Positions 1-13,949 are shown, counted from the stretch's first letter. The stretch is DNA of 64,000 bases from Hirsutella rhossiliensis (GCF_020360975.1 NW_025408672.1:1178001-1242000), one strand, 5' to 3'. The notes: generated by a model from the letters alone, not told the origin. Numbers and translations: made by a program.

Positions 1-1512
1 TTCTATAGCTTAGGAAAGCTCTATATAGACTATAAAGATTACCCCTTCTTTAGCAATAGTATTTAATAGGTTCCCTCGAAGCCCTAGGCTTTAAGAAAGT
101 CCCTTAGGAACTATACATAATATAGAAGGGTAAAGTTACGGTCTTCTTTTACGTCGATATTATTATCTATGCCTACTTAAAAGAGGAAGAAGTAACTACT
201 AAGGAGGCTATATAAGGCCTATAAGAAAGGTATAAGATAACTAGGCTAAGGGAGCTAAAGTAGTTCCTAGGGATATAAATCCTTTAGAATAGGTCCTAAT
301 AGACTATCTAGCTTACCTAGGACGCCTATATCGATAAGGTCGCTTATAAATTCCTCCTTAATTCCCTTAATAAGAAGCTTCCCTCTATGCTTATATTAGA
401 TAAAGAGCTTTTACTTAATCCGTCCTTTTAAGTTAGGGAGTAAGAGAAACACCGATATTAATAGAAGGTAGGCTCCTTACTTTTTTTTAGCTATTTCTAC
501 TAGACCGGATATCTCTTTTACGGTCTCCTAGCTAGCTAGGTATAACTAGAATCCTAGCCCTAGGCACTAAGAGGTAGTAGACCGAGCTATCCTTTATCTC
601 TATTTAACGAGATTATATAGTCTACGCTTAGGAGGGTAGGGAAAGAAGAAATTAGCTACTAAAATCTTCCTCTATTTAAGCGATTTATCCTTTATAGATA
701 ATTCCTTAGATAGAAAGAGCTTATAGGGGTATATTATATCTCTTTTTAAAGGAACTATTACTTAGAGAGCTTTAAAGTAAGCTACTATTACGACTTCGAG
801 TATAGAGGTAGAGCTACTAGCTCTTTTTAAAGCGTTAAAAGAAGCGATTTTCCTTAGCCGGCTACTAATATCTTTATAACTATAAATTCCGACCCCGTTA
901 GCTATAGAATATAGTAATATATAGACTATACGGATTCTTATAGAGGAAAATAGTAAGCTATTAACCCGGCTACGATATATCGATATCTACTAGTATTAGT
1001 TACGCTAAGAGGTCTAAAGGGGACTTATTTCCGTCCGTTAGGTTCTAACGGTAACGATAAAAGCCGACGGTCTTATAAAGCCCCTATTAAAGTAGAAGCT
1101 AGCTATCTTTTTATAGTAAATTAGGCTAGAAGACGTTCGAGAAAAGCTATCCTTAGAAGCCCGCCTTAAGAGTCTATAAGAGGAGCTAATAGGACGTAGG
1201 AGGAAGGAGACGTCTATAGCTAAAGAGAGGAACCAGGACTTATCCTAAAGGAGGGCTCCTAGCTTAATTAGGACTTATTCTTCTTAAAGGCCCCCTTTTT
1301 AGGGACTTATCCTTAGAGAAGCCCCCCTTTCTTATAGGACTTAATTTCCTCCTTAGGCCCCTTTTCCTAAAGTAGGTCTAAAAGAGCCTAGGGCTAAAAC
1401 CCGGATTTCTTAAATAAGGGATAAGTATAGACTAAGACCTCCTCTATACGCTTACCGGCCTAATTATTTAGCTTTACCCTTTCTATAAGGGCAGGCTATA
1501 GCTAAGGGGGTA
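1..1512 (+). mobile_element. Copia retrotransposon, 3' internal part (RT/RNase H), RIP-degraded and cut by the window edge
   Basis: At about 143-169 the plus strand reads like the Ty1/Copia reverse transcriptase active-site block (F-F-Y-V-D...I-I-Y). The same block is better preserved as Y-V-D-D-I-I-Y in the minus-strand copy near 54,160. Downstream sequence matches the RNase H end of that copy. A purine-rich stretch, GCTAAGGGGG (1,501-1,510), is the polypurine tract just before the LTR. Stops occur throughout and CpA/TpG are nearly gone, so it is dead. The 5' part lies outside the window. Confidence 0.75.
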
Positions 1513-1990
1513 TATCGAGAAGCGTAGCTTAATTTCGTAGTTCTCGGAGATATCCCTTAGTATAAGGGACTAAGGAAGCTAAAAAACCGGTTTTAAAGAA
1601 GGAGCTAAAAGGAGGTATAGAGAGGAGGGTAGGGGTAAGAGGGGAAGTAAAAGTAGCAATAGCTTCTTATAAAGGTAGCGAGAGATAAGACGAATATACT
1701 AGTAACGCCTAGAATAAAGGGGGAAAAACCGGTAAAAAGCTTAGTAGTTAAAAGGATATTAATAGCTTCTTTAAGTAGGATCTTCTTTATTAATTAAGAT
1801 ACTAAATAGGTATAAAGAGGGGCGTTAAATAGAGGAAAGAAAGATAATTAAAGCAATATAATAATTACTCCCTTACTATAATTACTGCCCCTATAAGATT
1901 TAAATATCTTTACTCTACCTATCCGACCCCTTACTTTTACTTTTACCTTTATATATTTTATATATACTTCTTATATCTTTCTATATAAGA
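1513..1990 (+). repeat. Copia 3' LTR
   Basis: The sequence starts TATCGAGAAGCG (TGTCGCGAAGCG before RIP) and is the same repeat as the LTRs at 42,455-42,931 and, reversed, 52,336-52,811 and 58,143-58,618. The right end is assigned by length and by the degraded TTCTATATAAGA end, so it is good to a few bases. Confidence 0.7.
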
Positions 1991-4096
1991 GATCTACTAA
2001 CTTAATCGATTTCTAGTAAAAAGTAGGTTAGTATAAGGTAAAGATTTAGTCTTTATTTAGTATTAGGAATTTTTATTTTACTTTTAATACCTATATTAAT
2101 ATTATATAGTAAACGGTAAGTAATATCTCTCTTTATTTTATATAATATTCTAGCTAATAATTTTAGATATCTTTATATTTCTTAGCTCTCTTCTTTATAA
2201 ATAATTAAAAGCAACGGCAATATAATAAGAGTTCCTAAATACTCTTATTTACTTTATACTAATCTTTATACTAATCTATAATAGGCTATCCGCTTAGTAT
2301 GCCTTTAAAAAAAATAAAAGGTAGAATATACCCTATTAATAAATATAAATATAAAGAAAGCGCGCGATTGCGTTACTAAGATAACTAACGATAAGAAAGT
2401 CTTTAAAAAGGTTACGAATATAATATATTAGGCTATTATATAATTAAGAAAGAAAGTCTAGTTCTCTATAACTTAGATAAATATAAGTAAAGAAGAAAAA
2501 GCTACTATAATTACTAAAGACTCTTACGAAATTAAAAGTAAGTAGTAAGTACTAAGTAGTAATTATAGGAAATAAATTATTCTTTATACTAATTAAAAAT
2601 AATCTAGTTTTCTACTTAGCCGATATCTAAACTAAGTTAAAGAAATACTTTACGTACTAGTATTATAGGGCGATATAATCCTTAACGAGGACGCTCTTAT
2701 TAAAGAGGATACCGACTAAGAGGATATTAACGCTAAGATAGAAAATAAAGCTTAATAAATCGATAAGATTATATTTCTTCTTAATAAAGGCGATAAGTCG
2801 CTAAAGTTTAGCGCTTAGTTTAGTAATAAGTAACCTTTTTAAGGAATTAAAGAAGTACTTAAGTAAGACTAAAAAGTATTTTAATCTTCTTAACCTTAAC
2901 TACTCTTATATATTAATTATTATAAAACTAAGAAGTATTAGTATTTCGGTGCTTTTAAAGATACTTTAGTATAGCTATTTAGTTAATATTTTCTAAGCTA
3001 TAGGTACTTAAAGTATACTTAACCTTAGTATTTTAAGTAGTAAAAAGCATTCTTTAAGAGTAGTAAGAAGAGTAAGTCTTACTTTATTTTCTTCTTTATA
3101 TATTTTTAGGTTAACTCTTTACTAGATTTCTAGAATCCCTTTATAGCCTAAATATTTTCTTATATTATAAACTATTTTATTAGTTTACTTTTAGTTTTTA
3201 GACTAAACCTTTATAATAAATCGCGTTAACGAAAAGACTATTTACGTAAGTACTAAGCTTTCTAATAATTTAAGCTAATTAATTAAACTAACTAGATAAA
3301 TAGGAGACTTTTTAGTATATAGCTTAGGACTAATATCTATTATTAAGCATTTTAGGTAATTTCTTAATAACGAATTTTAGCTAGGCCCTTAAAGATCTTA
3401 ATAATACGCGAGATTTATAGCTATATAAAGTAAGGTAAGGAGAAGAAAAGGACCTAGGCAATCTTTCTTAAACCTATATAGCTATAGCGAGAAACTAATA
3501 ACTTTCCTTAATTTATTTTTAAGAGAATCCTTTTAAACTTTAAGAGGTATACTAAGGAGTATAAGAATATACTTTATTAGTTCCTTTTAGGTCCTTTATA
3601 ATAAGAAGCCCTAGCGTTATTTTAGATACTATTAATAGAAAGCTATTTAGTTTAAGTTAGCTAGGTAGATATTTAAATCTATAAAAGGTATTTAAGACGT
3701 TTTTCCTAACCTATTACTACCTTAAAGAGTTAGCTTAAAAGTAAGGAAAGTAAAGAATTTTAGTATATTTTATTTATATACTATTATTTAGATTAGTATA
3801 AATATTACTATAAATACTATAATATTTTATAATAAGTAGTAATAGTATAGATACTACCTATATATAAATATATATTTTAATTATTTCCTTTTTTATATAA
3901 AAGTAAATAGACCTTTATTTTTCTTAGGTAATATATCCCTTTATAAAAAGAACTAAATAGATAAACTTCTATATAAGTAAAGCGTACTATATCTTACTAA
4001 AGAAATAATTACCTAATATTAAAAGTATATACCCTTAAGTAGAGATTAAAAAGGATATTAATTACGCCTATTAAAATAAAGGTAGATACTTAAGGG
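1991..4096. other. RIP-degraded AT-rich DNA, not classified
   Basis: No gene-like frame of useful length; CpA/TpG are nearly absent. It is the left part of the DNA into which the Gypsy element at 4,097 inserted; the right part resumes at 11,066. The last five bases (AAGGG, 4,092-4,096) are the target-site duplication. A 12-13 bp inverted repeat (ACCCTTAAGTA at 4,031 and its complement at 4,087) lies next to the insertion point. I could not assign a transposon family. Confidence 0.5.
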
Positions 4097-4282
4097 TATT
4101 ACGGAGTAGGTAGAGGCGTACGCGTAGGTGCCGTCTATAAGATAATATTAATAAGCTATATAGAGCTCTCCTATATACGGCTAGCCCGTATATATATATA
4201 CGGGATCTAGCCCTCCGTACGTAACTATACGGCTTAGGCCGTAGCCTAAGCCTATAACCTATAATAGTTAAAGACTCTTATA
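4097..4282 (-). repeat. Gypsy-A LTR (3' LTR of the minus-strand element)
   Basis: 186 bp, running from TATTACGGAG to CTCTTATA on the plus strand, i.e. TG...CA ends after RIP. It matches 10,880-11,065, 43,215-43,400 and 40,204-40,389 (the last two reversed), all exactly 186 bp. Confidence 0.9.
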
Positions 4283-4717
4283 TAATGCCCTCCCTCGAGC
4301 GCGGCGCGGCGTTGCCCTATTAACGGCTTCTGCACTATAGGGCCCGTGCCGCTAGCTCTACCCTACCCTTTTCCGTTAATCGTGCTAGCCCTACTAGCCC
4401 TATTATCCCCGCGCCTATTAGCCCGGGCAGCCGGAACCGGGCTCTATACTTATCGGCCGGCTAGCCGTTTAAATAGGGGCGCAACCTATTATATGCGCCC
4501 CTAGGTGGCCGGCGGCCGGCCCGGACCTACGTAAGCCTTAGGTTGCCCGTCCCCTCGGCCTTAGGCAGCCTCCTCTACCTAGGGGTATATAAGGCGGCAT
4601 CCCCCCCTTCCTCCTTCCTTTCCTTCTCCTCCTTCTTTAACCGCAGTAGCAGTAGCAATAGGTAAGTTCCGCTCTACCCGGGGCGTTAGTTCGTTCCTAG
4701 CTATACGGGCCGCTTTA

Positions 4718-5654
4718 TTAACGTATGCTCGCAGTAATAGCCGCAGCAGCAATAATAGCCCTAACAATAACTTTAACTAGTAAGTTCTCCGCCCTATAGA
4801 GCGGGAGGCCGTAATCCGTAATGCTGACTTCCGCGATAGATATATCTACCTCCCCCTCTCCCGCTTCCTCCTTCTCGGAGCGTGCGGAGTCGTTCGTCGA
4901 CGCCGTGCTAGGCATGGCCGACGACGGCTCCGCCGCTGCCGCTGCTCCTGCCCGCGCCCCCGCTCCTACCCGCGCCCCCGCGACCGCGCCCACCGCCGCC
5001 GCCTCTGCCTCTGCTACGCTGGCCGCCCTCACGTCGCCCTTCCGGGTAACGACGCCGTCCCCGCCGCCGGCCGTAACGCCCGGCCCCTCTACCCCCGCCT
5101 CCGCCACTACCACCCCCGTAAGTCCGCTGCCTAGCGAGCGTAGTAGCTATTTTCCGCTAACTTCTTAAAGCATAAACGCTAAGTGCAGGCCGGAGCCGCC
5201 CGCGCGGCCCCCTATATGCGGTGCGCGTTGTAGGAGCTCCCCTACGCCGACTAAGTCGGGCGCCGCCGTAGCGGCAGTTATTACTAGTGCGCGCGTGCCG
5301 GCCGCGCCTATAAGGCGGCGCCTCCCGTCCTACTCGCTACGGCGTCGGCTTAGAAGGCTAGCGCGCACGGGCAGGCACGGGGGGCTACTAAGAAGCGCCT
5401 TACCGCCGCCGCCGCCGCCTACCGCAATCTCCGCGCCCTCGAGCGCTAGGGCCTCGTCCCTAAGTAAGTTCCTCTTATCTAGCTCTTCTACTTCCGCTGC
5501 TAACTCCCCCGGCACTAGGGATACTGCCTCCGTCGCCCTGTCGGCGGTCCCCTTGGCCGTGCCCGCCGCCGCCCCCGCCGCTGCTGCTGGCCGGGCCCCC
5601 CCCCCCCCGGAGCCCCCGGAGCCGCCGCTACCGCCGACTAGCTCGCGGGCCTAG
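4718..5654. other. GC-rich, partly RIP-sparing segment of Gypsy-A with Ala/Pro/Ser-rich frames
   Basis: Between integrase and 3' LTR, Gypsy-A carries a GC-rich stretch that still has many TG and CA dinucleotides, unlike the rest of the element. Open frames occur on both strands: 4,821-5,168 (+, 115 codons), 5,295-5,654 (+, 119 codons) and 4,718-5,113 (-, 131 codons). The plus-strand frame, antisense to the element, has a recognisable counterpart in the copy at 63,270-63,452 (minus strand there), sharing the motif LTSP.RVTT.SPP and an Ala/Thr-rich run. It could be an accessory gene of the retroelement or only a low-complexity frame in GC-rich DNA. I do not recognise a domain. Confidence 0.35.
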
Positions 5655-8600
5655 AGGGCCGCCTAAGCGCCCTAGAGAGCGCCGCCGCCGCTAATAAGGT
5701 AGAGGAGGACGACGAGGATAAGGATAAGGACGACGATAAGGATAAGGAGTAGGTCTAGGTAGTCTAAGGGCTCTGCCCCGAAATAAATACTATTTTTATC
5801 TCCGCTTATATAATTACGCTCGCGTTATCGTAACTACCTACTCCGCTTTACCTACTTCGTAGTCCTAGCCCGGGCTACTATCGGTGGTCCGCTAGTCCGT
5901 CGTTCTCGTCTACCGTTCCGAATAAAGCTTTAAACTTATCGAGGGCTACGGTTCCCGTAAACTTATATATAGGTTCCTACGTAGGGTCGAGATACCCGCG
6001 CTACTTAACGAGGACCTCCTGGCGTTTCCCCCTACCGACCTTTTTCTAGCGCGCGGCCCGTATCTCTTTAACCTCGAACTTATCTTCTCCCTTTACCTCG
6101 ATTACGGGCGGTTAGGCGTCCGCTATTTCTTATCCGGGCAATAGGTTAAAGGAGGCTCTACGAAGGAGGTCTACGTTAATCTTATTATAGACCCCCGTTA
6201 AGAGACTATCGAGCTCTATAACCTATAGGCTAATAACCCTCTATACCGTAAACTTCGCGTATAGCTAGTTAAGCTTCTTCTTTAGTCGTGCCGACCTATA
6301 GTTACGGAGGTCTAGCTATACCTTATCTCCTACCGCGAACCTATCTACTAGGGCCTTAGTCTTATTAGCGTGCCGCTCCTAATCTTACGCCGCGGCGGCT
6401 ATCGCGGATTAGCAATAATCCGTGGTCTCCTATAGCTTTCGTATAAACGCGGAGGCGCGGCCCTCCGGTAACGAATTACTATACTACTCCGCTACTACGT
6501 CTACGGTAAAGGGAACTAGTAAGGGTAGTTCGAAGCTATACGTTATAAAGAAAGGGGCTATCCTAATAGAGGTATATAGTCTACTATTTAACGTAAGTTA
6601 GGCCGCGGGGAGCTACCGGTCTTAGTCTACTTAGTTGCGGGCTACGATAGCCTATAGGTAAGCCTACGCCTCCTAGTTAACCCTCTTAGGCCCTCCGTCG
6701 GTCTATAAGTAATATGCCGTGCTAAGTAGCTATGTAATCTAAAGTAGCTAGTATAGGTGCTACTAAAAGCGGCTAGTCTAATTCGATCCCCTATCGCTTA
6801 TAATAGAGGCTAGCTAGCTATGCGAGCGGGCCTAGTACTATAGGAAGCGCTCTACGTAAGACTCTATATCTATAAACGGCATCGGCTCTAATACTATAGA
6901 CTTACTAAGTCGGTCCTTAATTACCTATATATAGCGGTTGCCGCCTTTTATAAGTAGGAGGTCCGTTATAAAGTCTATTTATATATACGTATAGAACCGG
7001 TCGGGCACCGGAAGCTACTTAAGTAGCCCCTTAAGCTACGCCCTCTAGATCTTTATACGGCCGTAGATATCGTAGTTACGGAGAAAGCGACGAACGTAGT
7101 ACTATAGGAGGGGCTAGTAAAAGTCCCTCGCAAGGCCTACTACTATGCCCTATCTGCCTAGGTAACCTACGACGCTAGAGTTATAGATAAGTTAGACTAG
7201 CCTCCCTCGGAGCTCGTTCCGTTTATCTAGCTCCGGCGGTCCCTCTTTCTCCTTAGCTTCCGTAGTATATAGTACGCCCGGTACCTATAGTCTCCCCCGC
7301 TAGCGTAGATGCCCCCGTAGGTCGATATAGTAGTCGGCTACCTATACCTTTAGCTTTAGCTTTAGATCTAGGCGTTAAGCGCCGGACTTAACGGCGCGGC
7401 GCACGCCCTCGTAGGTATAGTCTAGAGCCGCTATCCTATCCTATAAGCGTTAAAGGGCCTTATCTTAGAATACTCTCGCCGCGCGCGCCCCCGGGCCGGT
7501 CTATCCCTCCTCGCCGGACCGAGGCAAGGGCGCGGGGGGAAGCTTATTCGCTAGCACCGCGTCTTCCTCTACTAGGGAAGCTCCTATATAAGTCCGTAGT
7601 GCTTCCTACGGGATAAGCTATAGATCCCGGGCCTCGATATTCGCTCCCGTCGGCCGGTCCTAATCCCTCTAGGAAAGCGCGTCTAGGACCGCGGAGTCCC
7701 GCCTAGGGCGGTACTTAATCGAGAAGTTAAAGCGTAAGAGATACTCCGCCTAGCGGGCTTACCGCTCCGAGAGGTGCTAGCGAGTTATAAAGTACTCGAG
7801 GTTCCTATAGTCTATAAGAACCTCGAAGCTCTTATAGCTCCGGAGCTCTGCTTACTATTGCTCGAGGTAGCTAATAATCGCTAGTATCTTCTTATCGTAA
7901 ATAGCGTAATTCCGCTCTACTAGGGTTAGCTTATAGGAGTAGAACGCTACCGGTTACTTCCGCCTATCTACCTCCTAAGAGAGCGTTCCTCCGAGTGCCT
8001 AGCCGCTATAGTCCGCTTTAACTAACGTAGACCGGTCGAAGTCCTACTAGAGTAGCACCGGGGCTTAAGAGAATAGGTCCTTAAGCGTGCGGAACGCTCC
8101 TTCCTATACGGGCCCTTAGCGAAAGGCGGTCTACTTCCCGGTAATCTCGTTTAGGGGCATTATAATACGGGAGAAGCCCCTAATAAATATCCTATAATAG
8201 TTCGCGAACCTAAGGAAGCTCCGTACGCTTATCTACGTAGTTAGGGCAGCCTAGTCCCGAATCGCCTAGATCTTTACGGGGTCCGCCTATATACCTACGC
8301 CTACGTAGATAATAAAGCCTAGGTACTTAACCCTCTTAACCCCGAATTCGTACTTATCCGGGTTAAGGTAGAGCCTATAAAGTTAGAGGCGCTCTAGGAC
8401 CCTCCGTACTTTCTATATATAGTCCTCGTAGGAGCCGCTCGTATAGATAAGGATATTATCTACGTATACGGAGGCGAACTTATCGAGGAAGTCCTAAAGT
8501 ATATTATTAATATAACGCTAGAAGGTAGCGGGCGCTCCTAAGAGGCCGAAGGGCGTTATAAGCTACTCGAATAAGCCGTAGCGTATATAGAACGCCGTCT

Positions 8601-10879
8601 TCTACTCGTTACCCTCTAAGATCCGTACCTTATAGAACGCTTATTTTATATCTAGCTTCGTAAACTACTTCGCCTTCGAAAGGTTATAGAGCGTATCTAA
8701 GATTAAGGGCAAGGGGTAGCGGTCCGGCCTCGTAATTGCGTTTAGGGCCCTATAGTCGTAATAGAACCGTATCCCGCCCCCTAGTTTACGCACGAATAGG
8801 ACCGGCGCTCCTACTTTAGAGCTGCTTACTTAAATAAAACCCTTATCTAGGAGGTCCCTTAGCGTCTTCTTTAGCACTAGCAGCTCCGCGTATAATATAC
8901 TATATAGCGGTCCGAACGGTGCGGGCAGTTCCTGCCCCTTCTTATTGGTGCGGAGTACGATCCTATAGTCTACCCCTAGCTTATACGGGTTAAGCTTATC
9001 CGCTTCCTAGGACTCGAATAGCGGTAAGAGGTCGTAAAAGCGCTCCGGTATCTATTGCCGTAGCTTAGAGGGCGACTTCGGCTTCTTCATCTAGAGGGCC
9101 TTATCGATGTCTGCTAGGCTAACTACGTAGACCGCTGCGTTAGCCGCTACCCGGCCTTACCCCCGCTCTACCTATCGCACGGTTCCTACGAAGATAGAGG
9201 CAAGGACTTCTTATACCGAGCATAAAGCTCGCACGCCTAGTCCTACGCCTACGGAACCGTCGTTATAGCGGACCTACTATTACGTAGGCCTAAACTATAG
9301 CTTCCTTTAGTATAGAACCGAGTATAACTCTATATATAATAACCAGGGTTTCCCGAAGATTAAGGGAAACTCTAGTTAGGGGATTATATAGGCTACGATA
9401 AGCTTATAGCAACTATCGACCTCTATAGCTAGCCACGTAATGCCCTTAATTACCGCACCCTCTATCGCGCCTAAGGCGCCCTTTACTTACCTTAGGGCGA
9501 TCTTTTCTACCGGTACTTATATCTCTCGCGTAAGCGCCTCGTTAACTACGGCGTAGCACTAGCAGCCCTCGTCTATAAGGGCGGCAACGGGTAAGGAGTT
9601 ATTAATTATAACCTATATTAAAGTAGGCTCCTCTTCTATACGGGCGGATAATTCTTCCTTCTCCTTTACTAGTGCTAGCAATTAGGGCTCCGGAGCCTAT
9701 CTTTGCTCCGGAGCTACTCTTTTTCCTCCGGGCCTAGGGGGGCGGAGTCCTCCTTATCGTCTAAGGCGAGGAGCGGTTCTATCTTCGCTACTCGAACCGC
9801 TACGGGCCGCTTAGCTAAAAGGAAGGGGCATTTTAATATAAAGTACGTAGATGCTCCGCAACGTAGGCAGCGGCCGTTAGCCTTCCTCTTCCCGATTTCC
9901 TCGCTCGTTACCTACTTCGCCCGCTACTTAGAGTGCGGGGCGGTATAGGGGGTAGTCGACGGCGTCTTCTTACCGCGTCTAGCCCGGTCCGTGCGGGTAG
10001 CCGATATTAGGGTGTCCCTATCCGTGTCGATAGCCGGTTATTTATCTTACGGAGGGGCGGTGATCCCGTCGCCGCTATATAGCGTGCGCTTACGGAGCTT
10101 CTAGAAACGCGGCGTCTACTCGTAGCCCTAAGCTACCTTTATTAACCGGCTTATATACTCGCCGTAGTTAATAGGTATAATTACGGGGATAAGTAGCTCC
10201 CGTAGGGCCGGCGTGATCGAATTCCGTAGCTATATAAGCTTTGCGCTATCTTCCTATACCGTAGTCCCCGCTGCCCGTAAGAGCGTCTCTTTGAAATTAG
10301 GAAGGAATTCGCTAAAGGTTTATCCGTCTCTCTACTTAAGGGTCCGCAGCCTATCTTACGCCTTCTCCCGCTCCTATACGTTGCCGAACGTATATATAAG
10401 GTATTAGAAGAAGTCTTATAGGTCGCGTCTGCCCCTAGGGCCGCCCTTATCCTAGAATCCGGAGATCCGCCGTATCTAGGGCTCCGGCAGCGTATAGAGG
10501 AGCGAATACTACGCTATATCGCGATAGCTATTTAGGCCCTATTTCTCGTCGGTTATAAACTTCGTCTATAGCCGGCTAAGGAAGAAGTAAAAGGACTCCG
10601 GCTTGCCGTCCTAAGTCGGCTAAGGGAGCGGCTTCCTCGTCGGTAGTGTCGCCGCCGTAACCGGCGTTGCGGAGGCCGTAGGGGTTAAAGCCGGTCTCGT
10701 AGACGGCTCCCCTAGTATAGCGAGAACCTCGTCCTTCTCGCTAGCCGTCGTACTTCTAATCGCTTCTAGGATAGCTACGATACTTCCTATCCGTCTAGGG
10801 AGGGGCGGAGTGCTTCCTCGAGGGGGAGGCGCCCTCTCCGGAGAGATATCTATTAGATCTATTAATTAATAGCTTATAC

Positions 10880-11065
10880 TATCACGGAGTAGGCAGAGGC
10901 GTGCGCATAGGTGCCGTCCGTAGGATAATGTTAATAAGCTATATAGAGCTCTCCTATACGCGGCTAGCCCGTATATATACGTACGGGATCCGGCCCTCTA
11001 CACGTAACTACACGGCTTAGGCCGTAGCCTAAGCCTATAACCTATAATAGTTAAAGACTCTTATA
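10880..11065 (-). repeat. Gypsy-A LTR (5' LTR of the minus-strand element)
   Basis: 186 bp, the direct-repeat partner of 4,097-4,282. It is followed by the target duplication AAGGG. Confidence 0.9.
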
Positions 11066-13949
11066 AAGGGTAGGAATAGAATTCTAGCTATATTCTAAAT
11101 AGTTCTTTTATCCTACTACCTCCCTTTTACCCTTTAAGCTAAATATATCTATCTTAAGAAAGGATTAGAACTAAGTAGGTAGAGTTATTTATCTATAAAC
11201 TGCTTAAACGACTAAATATATAAGAACTTAAGGGGCGGGAGTCTTAAGATTATCTTAGTAAAGGAGGAAGAAGTTTTAAGGGCGGCTAGGATAAAGGAGT
11301 TAGTATCTAACGTATTAGCGTTAGCGGCGGCTTAAGGAATACTATTAACGTTTATTATACTAAGCTTAGTCTAGGAGGCGGCGAGCTTTATTATAAAGGA
11401 TAAGGAAAGCTTTACTTAAGCGAAGATAAGTATTATAGAGGTAGTAAAGTTAGTTATAAAGGCGGCGAACTTCTTAGAGATAGCGAGCTCTATAAATATA
11501 GCGAGCTTAATAGAAAGGGCGCTAGTATCTTATAAGCTAAATCGGTCGATTAATTATTTACCTAGTCTTACTTTTACTAAGGACTAATATAATTACTAAG
11601 CTAGTAGAGAAGCTATTAAAGCTTAATTCTAGCTATCTAGCTATAAGCTTTACTTTTACTAGCGAATAGTAAGAGTTTATATTATTTTAGATATACCTTT
11701 CTTAAGGTAAGGTATATAGTATACTAAGAACGTACCTTTAGAAATAAAAAGAAAGGAGGGAATACTTTCTATAGTAACGTAGTAGGAAATTCTAGTTAAT
11801 AGGTAATATATAAGGGCTTAGTAAAACTCTTTTATATTCTATATATAGTATATATACTAAGATATAACTTTATATTAAAGTAGTATATAGCTTTTCTTAC
11901 TTTCTCTTATTATTAGATATATACCTATTACCTTAGTACTATATAATATAAAGCACTTTATATATACTAATTATACTAATTATTTATATATATTATTTTC
12001 TTTACTTTATTAAAAGTACTTATTTACTTATAATAACTATTTATATAGATCTTTATCCTTTTCTTTATAGTAAATACTCTATAGATTTTATACTTTAATA
12101 ATCTATTTCTTTAAAGATAAAACGCTTAAAAGTAAAATATCTTACTCTAAGCTCTAAGCTTCTTACCTTATAATAATATAGACTAATATTCGCCTTTTAC
12201 CCTTTCGCCGTTAGCTTAAGGTAGTTAGTATAATTGTTTTAATTTTTTTTAAATAGAGATAAAGACTTACTATCTCCTTTTTAATCTTTTAATTAAAGAA
12301 GTAAAGAAGGTAGTATTATAGATACTAGTATAATTCCTACTTATAGGCTAGTATCTCTTAGAAAGCCGCTATACTTTTAGTATTAAGATTATTAAGATTT
12401 CCTTAATTAGTAGATATTTACTAACTAGTATAAAACGAGATTTAAAGCTAACTTATTAGATAATATTTAATCTCCTAGGATAATATACTCTTAAGTAAGT
12501 ATCTTAAGCTCTAATACTACTAATATAGATATATCTCTTTATAAGAAGAATGCTCTTTTAATCTTTAATACTTTATATCGTTTAGATATATAGTAGCCTT
12601 TTAAGGAAAGTATAAACTATAAGATAAGGGAACCTTAAGTAATTTATATATCCTACTAGTTTATATTAATCTATCCTTATATTAAAGCTTTTAGTATAAG
12701 CGCTCTTATATATTATAGGTAAGGTAAGTTTTATATTAAAAATTAATAACCTAAGAATATATTTTAATCTACTTAAATATAAAAGAAATATACCCTAGTA
12801 TATTTACATTTATTTTATAAAAATATAGTAATCTATTATACTAATCTTACTATAAGGCACTTAAAAATAGAAGCTATAATATTAATATTATCTTACTAAT
12901 TTTATTTCGTAGATATACTTAGCCGTTAATATTATAAACTATAAGTCTTTTTAAGACTTAGTTTATTTTTACTATCTAAAATTCTATACTCCCTCCGCCC
13001 CTATACTAATAAATTTAATAGAGATAATCGTTAATAATCTTTAAGAAGTATTAATTAACTATATACCTTTTAGATAGTATCTCTTACTAACTATTAATAG
13101 TTAGACTTAAACTAGAAATATCGAAGTAGTCCTTAGAATTATTAGTTACTATATCGATTATAATTAATACTTATAGCTTCTTTTACTTAGCTTAATAAAT
13201 ATATTAGCTAGCTATTTTAGAGAATTATAAAATAATACTATTATATAATATCATAAAAGGTTTTATATTTTAGATTAATTTAAAAGTATTACTACTAATA
13301 ATAATATATATTTTTATTTAAGAGACTTATAAGGGAAACTTAACTTATATCTAAGGATTAATATACTAAGTATAATTTACTATATATAATATATTACGTA
13401 TATTCTTAACCTTTTTATATTTAAGATACTAGATTATAAAAAGCTTATTAAGATTAAAGTAAAGTAGAAACTAGTTATATAGAGTTATTCTTATATAATA
13501 AGAACTTTATAAGATAACTATAATAAGGAAGAAGTAAGTACTAATAAGGATATACTAAGTAACTTACTTATAAGTATAAGTAACGTTATCTTAGGAATAA
13601 TAATAAAGGTAAGTTAATATTAATTAAAATACTATAACTTATATACTAATCTTTATATTAACCCTCTTAAATCTATATACTAGTATTAATACTTTATCGA
13701 AGCGCGAAGTAAATAAAGGTTTTCTTTAATATCTTATAAGAGGTCTAACTAGATAAAGAACTATTAAGTATTCCTAGTTATATTATTACGCGCTAGAACT
13801 TTACTATTATAATACTTAAGAGAGCTAAGAAGCTATAATAGGTAATTAATATACTTCTTACTAGTAATACTTAGCTTAGCCCGCCTTTATCTACTAAGAA
13901 TTAAGAGTAAATTAACTACCTTATTAATATTAAGAAGAGTTAAAAAATA
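11066..13949. other. RIP-degraded AT-rich DNA, not classified
   Basis: Continuation of the DNA interrupted by Gypsy-A. It is very TA-rich, with stops in all frames and no protein motif I could read. The right edge, where LINE-like sequence begins, is approximate. Confidence 0.45.

Larger units (their letters stand above)
4097..11065 (-). mobile_element. Gypsy-type LTR retrotransposon (family 'Gypsy-A'), complete copy, RIP-degraded
   Basis: Two 186-bp LTRs bound the element and a 5-bp duplication AAGGG flanks it (4,092-4,096 and 11,066-11,070). On the minus strand the order is LTR, gag-like region, reverse transcriptase, RNase H, integrase, a GC-rich tail and LTR. The RT box near 8,450-8,490 reads F-A-S-V-Y-V-D-N-I-L-I; the second Asp has become Asn, which G-to-A RIP would do. 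Next to the 5' LTR the minus strand reads TAGTATAAGC, which could be a RIPed primer-binding site. Short frames such as those at 9,703 and 10,213 are antisense to pol and are shadows. Length 6,969 bp. Two related copies lie at 40,204 and 43,215 in the opposite orientation. Confidence 0.9.

Noticed and set aside
4029..4099. 12-13 bp inverted repeat as transposon terminal repeat
   Set aside because: One arm overlaps the Gypsy target duplication and LTR start; the palindrome is probably accidental.
9703..10407. two short plus-strand frames
   Set aside because: Antisense to RIPed Gypsy-A gag/protease DNA; chance frames.
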